Positions 6,359 through 8,473 of a stretch of DNA of 8,473 nucleotides are shown one piece after another. This DNA comes from Pseudomonadota bacterium (GTDB taxonomy: Bacteria > Pseudomonadota > Gammaproteobacteria > Steroidobacterales > Woeseiaceae), in assembly GCA_022565135.1 (NCBI GenBank), contig JADFKA010000064.1, positions 1 through 8,473 on the forward strand, read 5' to 3'. Position 1 is the stretch's first letter. Every line of letters begins with the position of its first letter. Under the pieces are notes generated by a model. It saw nothing but the letters and a program-made list of their open reading frames with translations. It was not told where the DNA came from and ran no database searches. Made by a program: the position numbers and the translations under genes.

Positions 6359-6849
6359 GTGTCGGCGACAGAGCACCCGAATTCGTATTGCAGGACAACA
6401 ACGGCAACGACGTTTCCCTGTCCGACCTGCTGCAGAAAGGACCCCTGATACTGTATTTTTATCCGGCCGATTTTACGCCGGGCTGCACCAAAGAAGCCTG
6501 TTCGATTCGCGATATTCACAACGACATTCAGTCGGTTGGTTTACAGGTCGCCGGCATCAGTCCGCAGGATGCAGATACGCACGAGCGTTTTCGCAAAGAA
6601 CACAACCTGCCGTTCATATTGTTATGCGACCCTGACAAAGTTGCCGTAAAAATGTATGACGTGGATGGTCCGCTCGGATTTGGCGTGCGTCGTGTGACTT
6701 ACCTGGTCAACCAGGACCGTCGCATTCAAGGCGCGCTGCGGGCAGACCTGCGCATCGGCAAGCATAAGGAATTCATCGAAAAATCGATCATGCTACGCGA
6801 AGCAGCAGGGATGAAACGAGTCAATACTGTCGACTCAGTCGCCGACTAA
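6352..6849 (+). CDS. bcp: Peroxiredoxin of the BCP (thioredoxin-dependent thiol peroxidase) type
   Basis: This 165-residue thioredoxin-fold enzyme reduces hydrogen peroxide and organic hydroperoxides in the cytosol using thioredoxin. The N-terminus GDRAPEFVLQDNNGNDVSLSDL and the active-site segment YFYPADFTPGCTKEACSIRD are typical of BCP/PrxQ. The peroxidatic cysteine is C45 in the PxxxTPGC motif, and the second cysteine C50, five residues on, is the resolving position of E. coli-type BCP. A later conserved segment (GISPQDADTHERFRKEHNLPF) also fits. The extreme C-terminus (about 148-165) is a variable tail. No signal peptide is present. ATG 6352 has a good Shine-Dalgarno. The gene stands alone on the plus strand between divergent and convergent neighbours, and its TAA shares two bases with the TAG of the convergent phosphatase gene. 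Regulation may sit in the 147-nt upstream region; no OxyR site is recognised. Confidence 0.93.
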   Translation: MLSVGDRAPEFVLQDNNGNDVSLSDLLQKGPLILYFYPADFTPGCTKEACSIRDIHNDIQSVGLQVAGISPQDADTHERFRKEHNLPFILLCDPDKVAVKMYDVDGPLGFGVRRVTYLVNQDRRIQGALRADLRIGKHKEFIEKSIMLREAAGMKRVNTVDSVAD

Positions 6850-7472
6850 GTCCCTTCCATTTGGGCCGGCTCTTTTTCAGCACCTTCCTGTTCCGCAACA
6901 TAGGGTTCGCCGTAGCGCAATCGAATCGTTTTCGTCTTGCCAAACCACGGAATTGAGATGACATAGATGTTGTCGTACTCGTTCTCGTTGATCGGCGGCA
7001 CTTTCTTGCTGGCGCCCAAATTCCAAATCAGTACGGGCACTGTGTTGCTGTGTCCCGCGACCAGAATAATCTTGCCCTTGTGCTTCTTCAGGATATTCGT
7101 CAGAACGTCTTCGGTATCCGTCGCATCGTAATTATTGATTGGCAGGTCTAGTGCAACCGCGAGCGGGCGAACGGTTTCCTGCGTGCGTTTGAACGGCGTC
7201 GAATAGATGGCGTCGATACCAGCGACGACATCGGCGTCAACGAGTTGGCGAGTAAGTTCTGCAACACGCCGTTGACCGGCCTCGCTCAGAGACGGGTCCT
7301 CGCCCTGCGATAATTCTTTTTCAGCATGACGAACGAAAATAATCGTCGTCGTTGCCTGTGACTCGAAAAACCACGCCAGACCAATCGCGATCGCCGTGTA
7401 CAGGACGATAATCTGGATGCGTCGCCGCCTGCGGCGCTGCCGGCGGGCTTCTTTTTCAGTGGGACTGCGCAT
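6846..7472 (-). CDS. Membrane-anchored histidine phosphatase (phosphoglycerate-mutase-like fold)
   Basis: This 208-residue protein of the histidine phosphatase superfamily (branch 1) hydrolyses phosphate esters through a phosphohistidine. The catalytic motif is FVRHAEK with R48 and H49. Other pocket features are YSTPFKRTQET (R96) and AGHSNTVP (H141), all in the expected order. LSEAGQRRVAEL fits the usual segment after RH. An Arg-rich N-terminus (RRQRRRRRR, about 10-18) is followed by one hydrophobic helix (about 19-36), so by the positive-inside rule the phosphatase domain should face the periplasm as an uncleaved anchored domain. RHA instead of RHG is common in SixA-like and periplasmic members. 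The C-terminal tail is Glu/Ala-rich. The start is ATG 7472 with only a weak site upstream. It lies 53 nt downstream of the two-TM protein gene on the same strand and may be co-transcribed. The substrate is unknown. Confidence 0.87.
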   Translation of the reverse strand: MRSPTEKEARRQRRRRRRIQIIVLYTAIAIGLAWFFESQATTTIIFVRHAEKELSQGEDPSLSEAGQRRVAELTRQLVDADVVAGIDAIYSTPFKRTQETVRPLAVALDLPINNYDATDTEDVLTNILKKHKGKIILVAGHSNTVPVLIWNLGASKKVPPINENEYDNIYVISIPWFGKTKTIRLRYGEPYVAEQEGAEKEPAQMEGT

Positions 7473-7525
7473 GGGGTGAGACTCTACGTAATTTTTGCCG
7501 CTTTGACTACGCCCTGCAAGGGTCT

Positions 7526-7825
7526 TTAGTCGTCTCGTTCCTCATCGACAACGATAAATTCGCCCTCAATTACGCCGGCCGGCGATTTTGGACGACCATC
7601 ACCTGGTACTCGATGCACGCCCGCCTTTCGTAATTTGCGGTTGAACCACCACAGCCGGATACCCACTACAGCGGCAAATATCAGGATGATGCTGCCGAGA
7701 ATAATGAAGGCCATAAACCCGAGCACAATAGAGGCAGCGATTACGAGCGCGCCCACAATGATCACCAAAACGTTGGCGATTGGGTTACCGGCAGGAAAGC
7801 CGCGATTGGACGATGAAAAATTCAA
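7526..7825 (-). CDS. Small two-TM membrane protein with an acidic C-terminal tail
   Basis: This is a 99-residue protein of unknown function. A short polar N-terminus leads into two adjacent hydrophobic segments (about 17-37 and 38-58), ending in GIRLWWFNRKLRK, so the tail (about 62-99) is probably cytosolic. The tail finishes with a Gly-Val-Ile-Glu-Gly-Glu-Phe motif and an acidic DEERDD end, a pattern I associate with small proteobacterial membrane proteins of no assigned function. The start is TTG 7825, supported by AGAGGAT 5 nt upstream; the next in-frame Met is inside the hydrophobic region (residue 38), so no better start exists. It begins 15 nt after the stop of the secreted-protein gene, indicating an operon, with the phosphatase next in line. 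No enzyme motif is seen. Confidence 0.75.
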   Translation of the reverse strand: MNFSSSNRGFPAGNPIANVLVIIVGALVIAASIVLGFMAFIILGSIILIFAAVVGIRLWWFNRKLRKAGVHRVPGDGRPKSPAGVIEGEFIVVDEERDD

Positions 7826-7830
7826 ATCAA

Positions 7831-7837
7831 ATCCTCT
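7831..7837 (-). promoter_or_regulatory. Ribosome binding site supporting the TTG start at 7825
   Basis: On the minus strand AGAGGAT is followed by TTGAT and then TTG (7825-7823). It fills the short gap after the stop codon of the upstream gene at 7841, and fixes a TTG start in the absence of any nearby ATG. Confidence 0.55.
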
Positions 7838-7840
7838 TGG

Positions 7841-8158
7841 CTACTCTTGGTCTTGCATGCCAACGCGAGTATAAAAACCCTCGAACCACGGCAGCCATGT
7901 ATCGTACCGAGCAGAAGCATACCCTCTTCTGTGACGCCACCACCACCCGAGGCGCTGGCCCAGTTCTCTATTAAAACGCAGCCAAGCTGCGCCCGGGTTA
8001 TTTCGTTGTGAAAAATCGAATTCCTTGAATTGCTCGTCGTACAGACAGGGATTGGCTGTACGCGTGGCCTCGCTAACTTCCTGCGACTCGTCCGCGACTG
8101 TCAATAATGGAAATAATAGTATAAATAACAATACTTTATTATCCATATCTAAACTCAT
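7841..8158 (-). CDS. Small secreted Trp/Arg-rich protein of unknown function
   Basis: This frame gives a 105-residue protein from ATG 8158 (101 from ATG 8146). I do not recognise its family. A hydrophobic N-terminal stretch (DNKVLLFILLFPLLTVA, about 6-22) followed by DESQEV looks like a Sec signal peptide cut after TVA, so the mature protein of about 83 residues should be periplasmic or exported. The mature part has one Cys (C38) and many aromatics and arginines: AAWLRFNRELGQRLGWWWRHRRG, here given as residues 57-79 with W59 and W72-W74, and then Y80, Y85, W88, W91, F92, F95 and Y96. The signal-peptide codons are strikingly AT-rich (TTA, ATA, AAT), unlike the rest. ATG 8146 has GAG/GAATGAG at a better distance than ATG 8158, so the start is uncertain. 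The frame is open up to 8221, but that extension would place the signal internally. It is probably the first gene of the minus-strand operon. Confidence 0.65.
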   Translation of the reverse strand: MSLDMDNKVLLFILLFPLLTVADESQEVSEATRTANPCLYDEQFKEFDFSQRNNPGAAWLRFNRELGQRLGWWWRHRRGYASARYDTWLPWFEGFYTRVGMQDQE

Positions 8159-8237
8159 TCTCTGACTTAAGAAAGACGCTACCGGCGCTTCGACCGGGAT
8201 AGCTTGCAGGGGTTCGCTCAATCTCTTGCGTCGAGAC

Positions 8238-8255
8238 TGCCGGATATGGCCGGCA
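8238..8255. repeat. Hairpin-forming inverted repeat upstream of tRNA-Ser
   Basis: TGCCGG and CCGGCA form a perfect 6-bp stem with a 6-nt loop (ATATGG) in the 176-nt gap between the secreted-protein gene and the tRNA. No T-run follows on either strand, so it is not a standard intrinsic terminator. It could be an operator or chance. Confidence 0.3.
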
Positions 8256-8282
8256 ATCAGCGAATTTCAATGTCGTCGCGTA

Positions 8283-8311
8283 TTGAATCCTTGCGCGACT
8301 ACCTGCAGAAT
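8283..8311 (+). promoter_or_regulatory. Promoter candidate of tRNA-Ser
   Basis: TTGAAT (8283-8288) and CAGAAT (8306-8311) are 17 nt apart, each matching the sigma-70 consensus at 4/6. The bases after the -10 are GC-rich (GCGCCGTCG), the discriminator type typical of growth-rate-controlled stable RNA promoters. Start would be near 8318, with a leader of about 16 nt before the mature tRNA. Confidence 0.4.
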
Positions 8312-8334
8312 GCGCCGTCGCACGATCGAGCACC

Positions 8335-8425
8335 GGAGAGGTGGCAGAGTGGTCGAATGCACTGGTCTTGAAAACCAGCAAGGGTTTGTAGCCCTTCGTG
8401 GGTTCGAATCCCACCCTCTCCGCCA
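8335..8425 (+). tRNA. tRNA-Ser (anticodon UGA)
   Basis: All arms can be drawn. The acceptor stem GGAGAGG (8335-8341) pairs with CCTCTCC (8415-8421), followed by discriminator G (8422) and an encoded CCA (8423-8425). The anticodon stem CTGGT/ACCAG encloses the loop CTTGAAA with anticodon TGA at 8369-8371, which reads the serine codon UCA. A long variable arm (AAGGG/CCCTT stem, loop TTTGTAG) marks a class II tRNA, as expected for serine. The T arm is GTGGG-TTCGAAT-CCCAC. The gene is complete at 91 nt including CCA. The 48 nt after it show no gene and no clear terminator. Confidence 0.97.
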
Positions 8426-8473
8426 AATATCGACATAAATATCTGATTTAGAAAGAAATAAATGGCCGCAAGT

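Noticed and set aside
7512..7522. CCCT-GCA-AGGG hairpin between the two-TM gene and the phosphatase as a terminator
   Set aside because: The stem is only 4 bp with a 3-nt loop and no T-run follows it on the minus strand.
8159..8221. N-terminal extension of the secreted protein to 126 residues
   Set aside because: The extension would place the signal peptide internally, and the internal ATG codons at 8158 and 8146 give a normal secreted protein.
8139..8426. 95-residue minus-strand ORF starting MAERVGFEPTKGYKPLLVFK
   Set aside because: This is the well-known false protein made by translating the antisense of a tRNA-Ser gene; its first ~30 residues lie exactly over tRNA-Ser(UGA).
8226..8438. 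70-residue plus-strand ORF across the tRNA and its promoter
   Set aside because: It is a read-through of a structural RNA gene with no ribosome site and no protein-like features.

Overview
The window looks like an ordinary chromosomal stretch of a Gram-negative proteobacterium, most likely a gammaproteobacterium. The evidence is an outer-membrane lipoprotein efflux channel, an E. coli-type BCP peroxiredoxin and a tRNA-Ser gene with an encoded CCA end. Base composition is moderately GC-rich over most of the window. The first ~600 bases are visibly AT-richer (22 G/C in the first 60), as is a short patch around 8100-8150. No phage, insertion sequence, CRISPR or toxin-antitoxin locus is visible. 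The lineage is inferred from protein style, not from a marker gene.

Layout: (i) 1-546 is a degraded-looking edge. It holds the C-terminal end of an unrecognised acidic protein (to 224), then a truncated, frameshifted relic of a small hypothetical-protein family (221-546). (ii) 619-5536 is a plus-strand four-gene cluster: an AI-2E/PerM/YdiK-type membrane protein, a NodT-family outer-membrane efflux lipoprotein, a HlyD/EmrA-type periplasmic adaptor and a DUF2955 inner-membrane protein. The last two overlap by 11 nt. Together they read as a tripartite export system, plausibly AaeAB/FUSC-like, of unknown substrate. (iii) 5542-6204 (minus) is a six-TM potassium-channel-like protein with a TLGYGD filter, convergent with the efflux cluster at a 5-nt gap. 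(iv) 6352-6849 (plus) is a BCP-type peroxiredoxin, divergent from the channel across a 147-nt region with overlapping promoter candidates around a palindromic TTTATAAA and two tiny overlapping ORFs. (v) 6846-8158 (minus) carries a small secreted Trp-rich protein, a small two-TM protein and a membrane-anchored histidine phosphatase, probably read in that order. (vi) 8335-8425 (plus) is tRNA-Ser(UGA), with a plausible promoter just upstream.

Genes are packed tightly. The two convergent pairs are separated by 5 nt or overlap by 4 nt, with no visible intrinsic terminator between them. Non-ATG starts are common: GTG for the AI-2E gene, and TTG for the channel and the two-TM protein, each supported by a Shine-Dalgarno-like sequence. 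The most promising target for follow-up is the AI-2E/NodT/HlyD/DUF2955 export cluster. Weaker leads are the peroxiredoxin leader region and the unrecognised secreted Trp-rich protein. I saw no clear sign of a wholly new system.
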